From an uncultured Nesterenkonia sp. (lineage in GTDB: Bacteria; Actinomycetota; Actinomycetes; Actinomycetales; Micrococcaceae), in NCBI GenBank assembly GCA_947494195.1, contig CANLUC010000001.1, positions 620,001 through 684,000 of the forward strand: a DNA stretch of 64,000 nt. The letters are read 5' to 3'. The stretch's first letter is position 1; every line of letters begins with the position of its first letter. This document shows positions 35,849 through 46,399 of the stretch, one piece after another. The notes under the pieces were generated by a model, which was not told the DNA's origin, did no database searches, and worked only from the letters and a program-made list of their open reading frames with translations. The position numbers and the translations under genes are program-made.

Positions 35849-38104
35849 GTGACGCTGCTGAACCTGGAATCTCTGCTTGATCGCCTCTCCCGATGGGACG
35901 AGGATCAACTCGCGCGCCTGCTCTCAGTCCGCCCGGATCTGTTGCACCAGGCTCCCGGGGACCTCACCGTTCTGGCGATCCGGATGAGTTCCGAGACCTC
36001 CATCCGTGCACACCTGCAGCGACTCGACGCTCCCGCGCTGCGCCTGCTCAGCACGCTGACCCGCGATGCCGCTGCGCAGACCCCGACGCCGGCCTCCGAG
36101 GTGGACCCCGAGATCGCCGCCTCGCTGGAGACGGCCGGTCTCCTCTTCGCCGCAGCAGAACCCTCGACGACTCCGGAGACACGCGAGACACGGGAGGCAC
36201 TGGAGACTCGGTCCGGCTGGGAGACGCCGGCGCGGATGCCGCACATTCTGGATTCCCTTCAGGCCCAGCTTCCGCAGCTTCCCGCTCTGCTCCAGGCCGA
36301 TCCCCCGGAGCCCGAGGACGGCGCCGTGTCGACGGCGATGGTGGAGAACGCCTCGCTCTCGGTGATCTCGGACCTCCTGGACGACGTCGCAGAGCTGCTC
36401 GGCCTGCTCGCCCACACCCCTGCCGCCACGCTGCGCACGGGAGGAGTGGGCATGCGGGAGCTGCGCCGGATCGTCGCGCAGTCCACCCGATGGGGAGCCG
36501 CCCCCGGCGCCCGCCGCGGCGGCGCCCCCGAACCGGGCCTGGGCGCCTCAGTCGGATCCGATGCGAGCGTCGGCGAGATCGGCTGGCTGCTGGAGCTCAC
36601 GGCCAGCAGCGGGCTGATCGAGCTCAACGACGCCCAGGCCTGGGCACCAGGCAGACTCGCCGAGCAGTGGAGCACCGCAGCCCGCGAACACCAGCATCAG
36701 CTGCTGGTCTCCGGGTGGCTGATCGCTCCGCGAGCGCCGATGCTGCTGCGCGGCCCCCATCCCACCAGCAGGATCGCACCGACCCTGGCCCTGGATCGCC
36801 AGCGCGGGGACGCCGAGGCGCTGCGCCGGGTGCTGCTGCAGACCGCGGGTGAGCTCATCGCCGATGCCGCCGCTCCTCGAACGCCGCTCTATGCCCTGAA
36901 CCTGCCCGAGGACGATCTCCCCGGCACCGATGCCCTCCGCGGGGCACTGCTGGAGCGCCTGGCCTGGGACCGGCCGCTGCTCCGCGCCCGGGTCGGACAT
37001 CTGCTGCCGTGGCTGGTCCGCGAGGCCGAGCGTCTCGGGCTCTTCGCCGTGGGCACGCTGAGCACCGCAGGCCTGGCGCTGCTCGACTCCGGAGCCTCTG
37101 CCGACGCACCGGAAGGTGCAGCCTCGGGCACGCCCTGGGCTGAAGGCCTGAGGCGTCTCGCGGTACAGCTGGGCAGCTCGCTCCCCTCCCAGGTGGACAC
37201 GATCCTGGTGCAGTCGGACCTGACCGCCATCGCCACAGGCTCACTCTCGGCGCCGAGTGCGACGGCGCTGAGCGATTTCGCCCAGCGTGAGGGACACGGC
37301 GCCGTACCCACCTTCCGCTTCAGCACGGAGTCGCTGCACCGCGGCCTGGCCCGCGGCTGGAGCGCGGAGTCCATGCTCTCCTGGCTGCAGAAGCACAGCC
37401 TGACCCCGCTGCCGAGCTCGTTGAGCACGCAGATCACCGATGCGGCGCGCAGCTGGCGCGGCGTGCAGATCGCCCCGGCCGGTGCCTGGCTGAGGGTGAC
37501 CGACGCCGAGCAGCGCGATGCCCTGATGCTGCACCCGGAACTGAGCGGACTCGGTCTCCACGTGCTCGGCGAGGATGTGCTGATCTGCGAGGCCAGTCCC
37601 GCCGCCCTCGAACAGGCACTGACCATTGCCGGGTTCAACAGTGCCCGCACCACCAGCTCGGCGCCGGCGCAGAGCAGGGACTCCGGGGGGCCGATGCTCG
37701 GCTCCTCTCCTGAACACACGGCTTCCTGGACGCTGGAGGCCTCCCCCTGGGAGCACTCCAGGGTCACCAGCCCGAACCAGCTCGCCCCCGACGTCGAGGA
37801 GGTCGCCGCCGCGGCGTCCGCGCTTCGCCGTGCGGGACTGGCAGCGCCGTCGTCGGAGTCCTCCGTGGCTTCAGATGTGATCGGCACGCTGCGCTCGGCG
37901 CTCGCCGGCCGACGCTCCGTGACGCTGACCCGCGTCTCCCCGCAGGGCAGCACCCACCATGTGACCGGAGTGCCCACCGGCATGAACGCCGGCAGGGTGC
38001 GCATTCGGGTGCGGGAGGATGAGGGCGAGGCCATTGTGATGCTGCACCGCATCGCCGCCGTGGAAGAGTCAGGCGCGCAACCCAGCCGCGAAGGAGAGAG
38101 ATGA
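35849..38104 (+). CDS. Helicase-associated XPB/Ssl2-like N-terminal-type protein (Rv0862c-like)
   Basis: 751 residues without helicase motifs. The N-terminal ESLLDRLSRWDEDQLARLLS block and winged-helix-like repeats, plus a central VDTILVQSDLTAIATG block, match actinobacterial proteins annotated as helicase-C-3/helicase-associated that sit beside XPB. The role is probably in DNA repair with XPB. It starts at GTG 35849, and its stop overlaps the XPB start (ATGA). Confidence 0.85.
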   Translation: MTLLNLESLLDRLSRWDEDQLARLLSVRPDLLHQAPGDLTVLAIRMSSETSIRAHLQRLDAPALRLLSTLTRDAAAQTPTPASEVDPEIAASLETAGLLFAAAEPSTTPETRETREALETRSGWETPARMPHILDSLQAQLPQLPALLQADPPEPEDGAVSTAMVENASLSVISDLLDDVAELLGLLAHTPAATLRTGGVGMRELRRIVAQSTRWGAAPGARRGGAPEPGLGASVGSDASVGEIGWLLELTASSGLIELNDAQAWAPGRLAEQWSTAAREHQHQLLVSGWLIAPRAPMLLRGPHPTSRIAPTLALDRQRGDAEALRRVLLQTAGELIADAAAPRTPLYALNLPEDDLPGTDALRGALLERLAWDRPLLRARVGHLLPWLVREAERLGLFAVGTLSTAGLALLDSGASADAPEGAASGTPWAEGLRRLAVQLGSSLPSQVDTILVQSDLTAIATGSLSAPSATALSDFAQREGHGAVPTFRFSTESLHRGLARGWSAESMLSWLQKHSLTPLPSSLSTQITDAARSWRGVQIAPAGAWLRVTDAEQRDALMLHPELSGLGLHVLGEDVLICEASPAALEQALTIAGFNSARTTSSAPAQSRDSGGPMLGSSPEHTASWTLEASPWEHSRVTSPNQLAPDVEEVAAAASALRRAGLAAPSSESSVASDVIGTLRSALAGRRSVTLTRVSPQGSTHHVTGVPTGMNAGRVRIRVREDEGEAIVMLHRIAAVEESGAQPSREGER

Positions 38105-39759
38105 CTGATGGACCGCTGATCGTCCAGTCGGACAAGACCGTCCTGCTGGAGGTCGATCATCCGCAGGCCGACGTGGCCCGTCGCGCCGTGGCGGCCTTCG
38201 CGGACCTGGAGCGTGCACCGGAGCACATTCATACCTACCGCATCACCCCGCTGGGACTCTGGAATGCCCGGGCCGCCGGGTTCGACGCCGAGTATGTGGT
38301 CGACACCCTGCTGAACCACTCCCGCTTCCCCGTCCCTCACTCGCTGCTGGTGGACGTCGCCGAGACGATGAGCCGCTACGGTCGGCTGCGCCTGGAGAAG
38401 GACCCGGTCCATGGCCTGGTGCTGCGCAGCCAGGAGGAGGGGATCCTCAGCGAGGTGCTCCATGCCAAGACGCTGACCTCGCTGCTCGGACCCCAGATCG
38501 ATGACACCACCGTCGCCGTGCACGGACAGGCCCGCGGGGAGCTCAAGCAGCAGCTGCTGCGGCTGGGCTGGCCCGCAGAGGATCTCGCCGGGTTCGTGGA
38601 CGGCACCGCGCATCCGATCGAGCTGCGCCAGGACGGCTGGGCGCTGCGCGGGTATCAGCAGGAGGCCGTGGACAATTTCTGGCAGGCGGGCTCCGGCGTC
38701 GTCGTGCTGCCCTGTGGTGCCGGCAAGACCCTGGTCGGCGCGGCCGCTATGGCGACCTCGGGAACCATCACGCTGATCCTGGTCAACTCCACGGTCTCGG
38801 CCCGGCAGTGGAAGGCGGAGCTGATCAAGCGCACCTCGCTGACCGAGGAGGAGATCGGAGAGTACTCCGGTGCCCGCAAGGAGGTCCGTCCGGTCACCAT
38901 CGCGACCTATCAGGTGCTGGCCTCGCGCAAGAACGAGCTCTTCACGCACCTGGAGCTGCTCAACGGGCATGACTGGGGGCTGATCATCTATGACGAGGTC
39001 CACCTCCTGCCCGCACCGATCTTTCGGATGACCGCCGATCTGCAGGCCCGCCGCCGGCTGGGACTGACCGCCACGCTGATCCGCGAGGACGGCCGCGAAC
39101 GTGAGGTCTTCTCGCTGATCGGGCCCAAACGCTACGACACCCCCTGGAAGCAGATGGAGGCGCAGGGATGGATCGCCCCGGCCACCTGCATCGAGGTCCG
39201 CACCGATCTTCCGCGCGGGCTGCGCATGGACTACGCCGCGGCTCCGGACAAGGAGCGCCACCGCATCGCTGCGGGTGCCGAGGTCAAGGACGACGTCGTG
39301 GCGCGATTGGTGCACCGGCACCGCTATCTCGGCGAGCAGGTCCTGGTGATCGGGCAGTTCGTCGAGCAGCTCGAGCGCATCGGCGAACAGCTGGGGGCTC
39401 CGGTGCTGACCGGCTCGGCTTCGGTCGCCGCCCGGCAGAAGCAGTTCGATGCCTTCCGCGCGGGTGAGCTGGAGGTGCTGGTGGTCTCGAAGATCGCCAA
39501 CTTCTCCATCGACCTGCCCCAGGCCTCGGTGGCGATCCAGGTCTCGGGGACCTTCGGCTCCCGGCAGGAGGAGGCCCAACGCCTGGGCCGCCTGCTGCGG
39601 CCCGGGGAGACTGCCGAGGGGGAGGATCCCAAGCGCGCGCACTTCTACTCGGTGGTCACCCGGGACACCGTGGACATGGAGTACGCCGCGCGGCGGCAGC
39701 GGTTCCTCTCCGAGCAGGGCTACGGCTACTCGATCCTCGACGCGGAAGACATCGTCTGA
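38101..39759 (+). CDS. XPB/Ssl2-type DNA repair helicase
   Basis: 552 residues. SF2 motifs: ALRGYQQEAVDNFW (Q-type), Walker A PCGAGKTLVGAA (about 204-215), IYDEVHLLPA (DEVH box), LGLTATLIREDG, and C-terminal QLERIGEQLG, VSKIANFSIDLPQASVAIQ and QRLGRLLRPG. Related to eukaryotic XPB and Rv0861c (Ercc3), a 3'-5' helicase of nucleotide-excision repair type. It is translationally coupled to the Rv0862c-like gene. Confidence 0.95.
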   Translation: MTDGPLIVQSDKTVLLEVDHPQADVARRAVAAFADLERAPEHIHTYRITPLGLWNARAAGFDAEYVVDTLLNHSRFPVPHSLLVDVAETMSRYGRLRLEKDPVHGLVLRSQEEGILSEVLHAKTLTSLLGPQIDDTTVAVHGQARGELKQQLLRLGWPAEDLAGFVDGTAHPIELRQDGWALRGYQQEAVDNFWQAGSGVVVLPCGAGKTLVGAAAMATSGTITLILVNSTVSARQWKAELIKRTSLTEEEIGEYSGARKEVRPVTIATYQVLASRKNELFTHLELLNGHDWGLIIYDEVHLLPAPIFRMTADLQARRRLGLTATLIREDGREREVFSLIGPKRYDTPWKQMEAQGWIAPATCIEVRTDLPRGLRMDYAAAPDKERHRIAAGAEVKDDVVARLVHRHRYLGEQVLVIGQFVEQLERIGEQLGAPVLTGSASVAARQKQFDAFRAGELEVLVVSKIANFSIDLPQASVAIQVSGTFGSRQEEAQRLGRLLRPGETAEGEDPKRAHFYSVVTRDTVDMEYAARRQRFLSEQGYGYSILDAEDIV

Positions 39760-39885
39760 CGCATCGCCTGAATCGGCGGCGTCGGCGCATCGGCGGCGCG
39801 ACGTATCGGTTGAGCCCAGACGAACACCACGCGGCAGACAGGATATGTCCAGCAGTCTTCCAGAAACAAGAGGGAAACTGGCAGA

Positions 39886-40614
39886 GTGACTGATAAGACT
39901 CCTGAAGCCAAGCTGCTCGTCGTCGACGACGAGCCCAATATCCGCGAACTGCTCGCCACCTCGCTGCGCTTCGCCGGTTTCGAGGTCGCTGCGGCCGGGA
40001 ATGGCCGCGAGGCGCTGGAGACCGCCGAGACGTTCCAGCCCGATCTGGCGGTGCTGGACGTGATGCTGCCCGATATGGACGGCTTCACCGTCACCCGTCG
40101 GCTGCGCGCCGCGGGCAAGCACTTCCCGGTGCTCTTCCTCACCGCACGCGATGACACCGATGACAAGATCACCGGACTGACCGTGGGCGGCGATGACTAT
40201 GTCACCAAGCCGTTCTCCCTGGATGAAGTCGTGGCCCGCATCCGCGCAGTGCTGCGCCGCACCGCCCCGTTCGAGGACGAGGACGCCGTCATCGTGGTGG
40301 ACAATCTCGAGCTCGACGACGACGCCCATGAGGTCCGTCGCGGCGGCGAGATGGTGGAGCTCTCCCCCACTGAGTTCAAGCTCCTGCGCTACCTGATGAT
40401 GAACCCCAACCGGGTGCTCTCCAAGCAGCAGATCCTCGATCACGTCTGGGAGTACAACTTCAACGGAGACGCCTCCATCGTGGAGTCCTATATCTCCTAC
40501 CTGCGGCGCAAGATCGAATCGGGCTCCGAGGGCGCCCCGATGATCCAGACCAAGCGCGGCGTGGGCTACGTGCTGCAGACCTGGGAGCGTCGCCAGCGAT
40601 CGCAGGGACTGTAG
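39886..40614 (+). CDS. OmpR/PhoB-family response regulator (PhoP-like)
   Basis: 242 residues. Receiver domain with VVDDEPNIRELL, phosphoacceptor Asp58 in AVLDVMLPDMDG, and TAR/GGDDYVTKPFSLDEVVARIRA (Lys switch). The C-terminal OmpR winged helix (about 145-238) has LSPTEFKLLRYLMMNPNRVLSK and VESYISYLRRKIE. The wording is closest to mycobacterial PhoP. Starts with GTG. The sensor kinase follows 60 nt downstream. Confidence 0.92.
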   Translation: MTDKTPEAKLLVVDDEPNIRELLATSLRFAGFEVAAAGNGREALETAETFQPDLAVLDVMLPDMDGFTVTRRLRAAGKHFPVLFLTARDDTDDKITGLTVGGDDYVTKPFSLDEVVARIRAVLRRTAPFEDEDAVIVVDNLELDDDAHEVRRGGEMVELSPTEFKLLRYLMMNPNRVLSKQQILDHVWEYNFNGDASIVESYISYLRRKIESGSEGAPMIQTKRGVGYVLQTWERRQRSQGL

Positions 40615-40674
40615 GTCCGCTGCGGGCCGCTTCCCGCCCCGCCTGAACTTCCCAGCGGCACGTAAGGTCGTCGT

Positions 40675-42237
40675 ATGCGTCCGATCCATTCCCTGACCCA
40701 GACCTGGCGCAGGGCCTCATTGCGCACGCAGCTGGTGCTGATCATGTCCGGGCTGCTGGTGCTCACCCTCTTCGTGACCACCTTCGTCTCCGCCTCGCTG
40801 TTCCGCCAGGAGCTTCTGCGCAACCTCGACGAGGACATCACTGCCAATGCGAACAGCGTCTCGATGTATCTGACCCGGCGCAGCGCTCCGGAGATCGGAG
40901 ACAGCCAGTCCATCTTCCGCTTCTACGGAATCCTGATGAACTCCGAGGGAGAGCTGCTCCAGGCCAACTCGACTCACGCAGCCACTTACAGCGGGGACAT
41001 CCCTAAGATCCCGAACATGACCTTCGAGGAGGTCGTGGAGTTCTGGCAGGCCGGGGAGCATCTCGACGTCGCCGGCACGGAGCCGGGCTCCCGCGGCTGG
41101 CGGGTGCACGTCATACCACTGGAGAACGGGGAGGACTCGCTCGCCGTCGGTCTGCCGCTGGAGCCGGTCGAGACTTCGGTGGAGCGGGCGACCTTCCTGG
41201 TCGCCACCATCGGCCTGCTGGCCACCCTCGGCGCCTCCACCATCGCCTACGCCCTGGTCACCCGGGCCTTCCGGTCACTGTTCCACGTGGAGAAGACTGC
41301 TGCGGTCATCGCCGGAGGGGACTTCTCCCAGCGGGTGGAGACCACCGCTCCCCCCGAGACGGAGATCGGGCGGCTCTCCCGCTCGCTGAACGTGATGCTC
41401 GAACACATCGAGGCCGCCTTCCAGGCCAAGAGCGCCTCGGAGGAGAACATGCGGCGCTTCATCCAGGATGCCTCCCACGAGCTGCGCACCCCGCTGGTGA
41501 CCATCCGTGGATTCTCGGAGCTGTATCGTCAGGGCGGAGTCAGCGACAACCCGGAGGCGGTCGGCATGGCCATGGGCCGGATCGAGTCCGAGGCCAAGCG
41601 CATGGGCCAGCTGGTCGAAGACATGCTCACACTGGCTCGCCTCGATGAACAGCGTCCCATGCAGCAGGCGCCGTTGGATCTGAACCTGATCGCTCACGAC
41701 GCGATCATGGACCTGGCGGTCAACGCCCCGGATCGCACCACCCGAGTCACCGGGCTCGCCGATGATACTCCGGCATCTGCACCGGCCCTCGGCGACGAGG
41801 GGCGGATCCGGCAGATCGTCACCAACCTGGTCACCAACGCCCTGCGCTACACCCCTGAGGGGACTCCTCTGGAGCTCGCCGTGGGCACGCAGACCCGCCA
41901 GGACGGCGCCACCGATGCGGTCCTGGAGGTCCGCGACCACGGCGAAGGGATCGCCGAGGAGGATGCGGCGAAGATCTTTGATCGCTTCTTCCGGGCCGAC
42001 AATTCCCGTCAGCGTGAGACCGGAGGCACCGGGCTGGGCCTTGCCATCTGCGCCGCCATCGCCGCGCAGCATGACGGCACGGTGCGGCACAGCACCACGG
42101 AGGGCGGCGGCGCGACCATGACGCTGCGGCTGCCAATGGTCGCTCCCGAGGATCAGAGCGACCATGAGACCGATATCGACGACGAGGAGCTCGACCAGCT
42201 CCGTGCCGCGGCCCGGGAGCACCACGCCTCCGAGTGA
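40675..42237 (+). CDS. HAMP-domain sensor histidine kinase
   Basis: 520 residues. TM1 (about 22-44), an extracellular sensor domain (about 45-178), TM2 (about 180-200), HAMP (about 200-252), HisKA with DASHELRTPLVTIRGFSELY (His about 269), and HATPase with NLVTNALRYTP, DHGEGIAEEDA and GGTGLGLAICAAI. It pairs with the upstream response regulator. The ATG lies 6 nt after TAAGGT (40663-40668), so the kinase may also have its own leaderless promoter. Signal unknown. Confidence 0.94.
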   Translation: MRPIHSLTQTWRRASLRTQLVLIMSGLLVLTLFVTTFVSASLFRQELLRNLDEDITANANSVSMYLTRRSAPEIGDSQSIFRFYGILMNSEGELLQANSTHAATYSGDIPKIPNMTFEEVVEFWQAGEHLDVAGTEPGSRGWRVHVIPLENGEDSLAVGLPLEPVETSVERATFLVATIGLLATLGASTIAYALVTRAFRSLFHVEKTAAVIAGGDFSQRVETTAPPETEIGRLSRSLNVMLEHIEAAFQAKSASEENMRRFIQDASHELRTPLVTIRGFSELYRQGGVSDNPEAVGMAMGRIESEAKRMGQLVEDMLTLARLDEQRPMQQAPLDLNLIAHDAIMDLAVNAPDRTTRVTGLADDTPASAPALGDEGRIRQIVTNLVTNALRYTPEGTPLELAVGTQTRQDGATDAVLEVRDHGEGIAEEDAAKIFDRFFRADNSRQRETGGTGLGLAICAAIAAQHDGTVRHSTTEGGGATMTLRLPMVAPEDQSDHETDIDDEELDQLRAAAREHHASE

Positions 42238-42425
42238 GGCCGCGGCCTCCAGCTCTTCCCCAGGCCACGCCCTTCCCAGCGCCTCGCCGGACTTCTCCAC
42301 ACTCGAACCCGTCGGCGGACCTCCGATGACACAGGCCGGCTAGTCTCCGCATCAGGGCTGGGCAGCAGGCCCCGCCTGAACCGCCGACCAGCGCCGGGCG
42401 TGCCCGGCCGGGCAAGGAGAGAGAT

Positions 42426-42716
42426 ATGGCGATGCTTCAGATCGACACCGCGGAGCTGCTGGCGAAGAGTCAGACCGTGGAGGCCACGCTGAGCCGGATC
42501 CAGACAGATGTCAGCTCGATGGAATCCCAGCTGCGCCAGCTGCAGGATTCATGGAAGGGCTCAGCGTCCATGGCCTTCCAGGACGTGCTGACCCAGTGGC
42601 GCTCCACGCAGGCGCAGGTGGAGCAGTCACTGGCCAGCGTGCGGCAGGCGATGACCGCCGCGTCGACCCAGTATGAGGAGACGGAATCGGCGAACACCGC
42701 CATGTTCGGTCGCTGA
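42426..42716 (+). CDS. WXG100 family type VII secretion target (Esx-like)
   Basis: 96 residues, two helices joined by a DSWKGSAS turn (the WXG motif, about residues 40-42), as in EsxA/EsxB proteins exported by type VII secretion. GGCAAGGAGAGAG precedes the ATG. The C-terminus ends NTAMFGR, without a clear YxxxD export signal. No ESX core genes occur in the window, so it is an orphan effector or depends on a distant T7SS. Confidence 0.9.
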   Translation: MAMLQIDTAELLAKSQTVEATLSRIQTDVSSMESQLRQLQDSWKGSASMAFQDVLTQWRSTQAQVEQSLASVRQAMTAASTQYEETESANTAMFGR

Positions 42717-42729
42717 GCCGGGCACAGCA

Positions 42730-42768
42730 GAAGACCCCGCCGCAGACTGAGTCTGCGACGGGGTCTTC
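42730..42768. terminator. Bidirectional terminator between wxg100 and groEL
   Basis: GAAGACCCCG and CGGGGTCTTC (10 bp) flank an inner CGCAGAC-TGA-GTCTGCG stem with single-base bulges. It separates two convergent genes. Confidence 0.8.
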
Positions 42769-42802
42769 AACGGGGCTGGCCCGCGGTGAGGTGATCAGAT
42801 GA

Positions 42803-44473
<1,671 letters not shown>

Positions 44474-44601
44474 TCAAGCCGTGGTGTGTGACTGTCAGAC
44501 GTGTTCGCGTCTGCTGGGTCGAACCATTCCAGGTGCCCGCGACGGACGGCCGTTCCCGCGTCACCGGGAACATCTGTGTGGCCTCACCTGCTCAGGTTCC
44601 T

Positions 44602-44628
44602 CTAGCAGTCTCGACACGAGAGTGCTAG
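44602..44628 (-). promoter_or_regulatory. CIRCE element (downstream copy)
   Basis: CTAGCAGTC-9 nt-GAGTGCTAG against the consensus TTAGCACTC-N9-GAGTGCTAA: three mismatches (two at the outer bases, one in the left arm). HrcA repressor site, between groEL and the better copy at 44636-44662. Confidence 0.75.
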
Positions 44629-44635
44629 TCAATTT

Positions 44636-44662
44636 TTAGCACTCTCCCCTGGTGAGTGCAAA
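44636..44662 (-). promoter_or_regulatory. CIRCE element (upstream copy)
   Basis: TTAGCACTC-9 nt-GAGTGCAAA: left arm perfect, right arm with one mismatch. On the minus strand TTGACT (44632-44627) follows at once, which could be the groEL -35 box lying between the two CIRCE copies. The site is also 30 nt from the -10 of the divergent FemABX gene. Confidence 0.88.
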
Positions 44663-44698
44663 CCCCTCAGCCCACGGCGCAGACGGTACGCTGGGGTG

Positions 44699-45934
44699 GT
44701 GATTGAGCAAACAGATTCCGGCGCTGCCGCTGCGTACGACGTTCGCCCGATCAGCGCGGAGGAGCACACGCGCTTCCTGGCTGATCAGGCCCTGTCGTCC
44801 TTCCTGCAGAATCCGCGATGGCCTGAGGTGAAGCGGGAGTGGGAGTCGCAGAGCCTCGGCCTCTTCGACCCTTCGGCCCCCGCCGATGCGTCGCCGGTGG
44901 CCGCCACTCTGGTGCTCTTCCGTCGTCTTCCGATCCCGGCCGCCGTGCCGGTGCTGGGCGGCAAGGGACTCGCCTATATGGCCGAGGGTCCGGTGATGGA
45001 GTCCGGCACCGCCGACCTGCACCGCATCCTTCCGCCGCTGATCGATCACCTGAAGTCCTCCGGGGCGTTCCTGATCCGCGTGGGGCTGCCCGGAGTGCTG
45101 CGCCGCTGGGAGGCGAAGGAGGTCCGGCGGGCGCTCGCCGCCGGGGAAAACACCAGCATCGCGGAGCTCACACCCCTGGACACCGGAGTGCCCGGATCGG
45201 TGGCCGCCGGCTCCAGCACGGTGGGATCCACCCAGACCGAGACCTGGGAGCAGCAGCTGCGCGAGCTCGGCTTCCAGCCACCGGCACCCAGCACCGACTT
45301 CGAGGCCGGGCAGCCGCAGTACCAGGCCCGCATCCCGCTGACCGACGAGCAGGGGGAGCCCCTGTCGATCGATGAGGTCCTGGCGCGGATGGATCAGTCC
45401 TCGCGTCGACAGACCAAGAAGTCCACCCGCTCCGAGCTGAGCACCAGCGTGGGCGACGAGTCAGACCTCCACGCCTGGCACAAGCTCTACACCGAGACCG
45501 CTGAGCGGGACGGCTTCACCGGCCGGCCGCTCTCCTACTTCCAGAACATGCACCGGGAGCTCAACGCCTCCCCCCTGAGCCAGTGCACGCTCTACCTCGC
45601 GCACTTCGAGGATCAGCTCCTCGCCGCCGCCATCTACGTGCGGCAGGGGCAGTTCGCCTGGTACGTCTACGGCGCCTCCTCCGGGGAAGAGCGCAAGCGC
45701 TATGCCCCTCGGGCGCTGCAGCTGCGCCAGATCGAGGACTCCCTGGAGGCCGGCTGCCAGTGGTATGACCTGGGCGGGCTCAGCCCCTCGCTGGATCCCG
45801 AGTACCCATTGGCGGGACTGACCCGCTTCAAGACCACGATGGGCGCAGATGTGGTCCAGACGCTCGGTGAGTGGGACTACCCGGTCAACCCGCTGTTGGC
45901 GAAGGCATTCTCGGTCTATATGGCCCGGCGCTGA
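44699..45934 (+). CDS. FemABX-family peptidoglycan bridge aminoacyltransferase
   Basis: About 411 residues. Two GNAT-like domains with the FemX signatures FLQNPRWPEVKREWESQSLG near the start, VGGKGLAYMAEGPV-like strand, and the C-terminal YVYGASSGEERKRYAPRALQ, YDLGGLSPSLDPEYPLAGL and RFKTTMGADVV. It would add the first or later residues of the interpeptide bridge from aminoacyl-tRNA to lipid II. GTG 44699 is chosen because a TACGCT box (44687-44692) ends 6 nt before it; GTG 44696 is next to it. Confidence 0.9.
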   Translation: MIEQTDSGAAAAYDVRPISAEEHTRFLADQALSSFLQNPRWPEVKREWESQSLGLFDPSAPADASPVAATLVLFRRLPIPAAVPVLGGKGLAYMAEGPVMESGTADLHRILPPLIDHLKSSGAFLIRVGLPGVLRRWEAKEVRRALAAGENTSIAELTPLDTGVPGSVAAGSSTVGSTQTETWEQQLRELGFQPPAPSTDFEAGQPQYQARIPLTDEQGEPLSIDEVLARMDQSSRRQTKKSTRSELSTSVGDESDLHAWHKLYTETAERDGFTGRPLSYFQNMHRELNASPLSQCTLYLAHFEDQLLAAAIYVRQGQFAWYVYGASSGEERKRYAPRALQLRQIEDSLEAGCQWYDLGGLSPSLDPEYPLAGLTRFKTTMGADVVQTLGEWDYPVNPLLAKAFSVYMARR

Positions 45935-45966
45935 GCAGCTGCAAGGCCCGGCGCTAAGCCGCTGCA
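45922..45966 (+). repeat. Imperfect 22-bp tandem repeat at the 3' end of the FemABX gene
   Basis: GGCCCGGCGCTGAGCAGCTG begins a 22-bp unit (45922-45943) repeated with two changes at 45945-45966. The first copy contains the stop codon; the second gives TAA at the same place, so it looks like a local duplication of the gene end. Confidence 0.6.
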
Positions 45967-46018
45967 GGCTCCTCCTGCTCCCGAGGCGCAGCGTTTCTCA
46001 TGAAGCCGGGCGTTCTTG

Positions 46019-46399
46019 TCAGGCGGAGCGCTCCTCCTCGAGCACGCGGCGACCGATGCTGAACGCCGTGTTCGCTGCGGGCACTGAGCAGTAGATCGCG
46101 GACTGGAGGAAGACCTCCTTGATCTCCTCCTCAGAGAGTCCATTGCGCAGCGCGGCGCGGATGTGCATCTCCAGCTCTTCCCAGTAGCCTCCGGCGATGA
46201 GCGCCGTGAGCGTGATCGCCGAGCGCGTGGTGCGGTTCAGACCAGGCCGGGTCCAGATGCTGCCCCAGGCGTAGTTCGTGATGAGTTCTTGGAAGTCCTC
46301 GGTGAACGCGTCCTTCTTCGCCTCCGCCCGGTCCACATGGGCGTCCGAGAGCACTTCGCGGCGCACCTTCATGCCCTTGTCGTAGGTCGATTCAGTCAT
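46019..46399 (-). CDS. pcaC: 4-carboxymuconolactone decarboxylase
   Basis: 126 residues, the usual single-domain PcaC. Features: YDKGMKVRREVLSDAHVDRA start, FQELITNYAWGSIWTRPGL, RSAITLTALIAGG and the AIYCSVPAANTAF block. It decarboxylates 4-carboxymuconolactone to 3-oxoadipate enol-lactone. It overlaps pcaD by 8 bp. ATG 46399 is used; the upstream frame is pcaD in another frame. Many actinobacteria have a PcaD-PcaC fusion (PcaL); here the two are separate in that same order. Confidence 0.95.
   Translation of the reverse strand: MTESTYDKGMKVRREVLSDAHVDRAEAKKDAFTEDFQELITNYAWGSIWTRPGLNRTTRSAITLTALIAGGYWEELEMHIRAALRNGLSEEEIKEVFLQSAIYCSVPAANTAFSIGRRVLEEERSA

Noticed and set aside
36889-40689. 1266-codon minus-strand open frame
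   Set aside because: It is antisense to the helicase pair and response regulator, which have full conserved domains; long antisense frames are expected at this GC and codon bias.
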